Positions 63,588 through 64,000 of a stretch of 64,000 nucleotides of DNA are shown one piece after another. The notes beneath the pieces were generated by a model that worked only from the letters and a program-made list of their open reading frames with translations, was not told where the DNA came from and did not search any database. The position numbers were made by a program, and so were the translations under genes. The stretch lies in the NCBI GenBank assembly GCA_021234535.1, contig CM037832.1, forward strand, positions 3,641,359-3,705,358, in the 5' to 3' direction. The DNA comes from Stichopus chloronotus. Lineage: Eukaryota; Echinodermata; Holothuroidea; Aspidochirotida; Stichopodidae. Position 1 is the first letter of the stretch. Each line of letters begins with the position of its first letter.

Positions 63588-64000
63588 CCACCTTATAAAA
63601 AGTCCGTTCTCCACCTAAAAAAAAGTCCAACGCACGGTAACAACATGTTACTGAGGTGAACCCAATCTAGTTCGCTCTCTTAAAGAGTTGACCCTCTTCG
63701 GAAGAAAATTATACACTAACGACAATGTAAGTCCCATTACCTGCAGGCTAGGTCAGCGATGAATTTCGGTAGACAAAAAAATCCTTACTCAGAAAAAAAA
63801 TGATAATTTAAAGAACAGCTGCCGCACTAATTTATCTTTTGTTGACAACGTGGCATGTGTCGACATCCCCCCCCCCCCCGTTTGGAATCCCTACGGTCAC
63901 TCTTCGCAACATATTGTATACTTTGTGTCTAATTGTATGTTTTCATACTGTAGAAATAATTAAAACTAAAACTATGTAATAAATATATGCAATATTCTCC

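Larger units (their letters stand above)
54439..64000. other. Upstream flank of septin gene, no gene recognised
   Basis: About 100 bp next to exon 1 is likely septin 5' UTR and promoter-proximal DNA; I see no defined TATA box that I would trust. From about 57.5 to 60.1 kb, TAGGCCTA-type words are frequent. From 61.9 kb onwards, long G and C runs are common. No second gene can be supported apart from a possible signal-peptide exon at 59586. Confidence 0.55.

Overview
The window is eukaryotic, most probably from a marine deuterostome. It is AT-rich and gene-poor, full of dispersed and tandem repeats. Its one recognisable gene is split into small exons with canonical GT/AG introns up to 17 kb long. 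The protein is closest to animal septin-7. The repeat landscape (TGACCTTTGACCTCCACC-type repeats, TAGGCCTA-rich stretches) suggests an echinoderm, perhaps a sea cucumber; that lineage call is inference.

The gene is a septin-7 orthologue on the minus strand. I traced 11 exons from 54438 (start codon) down to 7817. Every exon boundary has consistent phase, and together they encode about 412 residues: a short N-terminus, the polybasic stretch, a GTP-binding domain with [12 protein letters not shown] and AKAD, the septin unique element, and a C-terminal coiled coil. Two points need attention. Exon 10 carries one extra base near 8743 that breaks the frame before the coiled coil. The apparent stop after exon 11 overlaps a strong splice donor, so a short last exon may be missing from my model. 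A 51-nt, phase-0, purine-rich segment in intron 7 (14604-14654) looks like an undescribed cassette exon.

Layout: 1-7816 lies downstream of the last recognised septin exon and has no recognised gene. 7817-10387 holds exons 11 to 8. 10388-19562 holds exons 7 to 5 and mostly plain intron. 19563-27687 holds exons 4 and 3 plus repeats, a G-rich tract and a decayed 149-codon reading frame with three TGA codons. 27688-44745 is the 17-kb intron 2, with fold-back elements, a nested insertion and minisatellites. 44746-54408 holds exon 2 and intron 1, with tandem repeats and a LINE 3' remnant. 54409-54438 is the first coding exon. 54439-64000 is upstream DNA with simple repeats, palindromes and one possible signal-peptide exon on the plus strand.

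Most long open frames outside the septin exons look like chance frames. I see no bacterial-type genes, operons, CRISPR arrays or confident RNA genes. I found no clearly new biological system. The best leads are the septin cassette exon, the exon-10 frame break, the TGA-interrupted frame, a TTAA-ended MITE family, and repeats carrying nuclear-receptor-type DR1 motifs.
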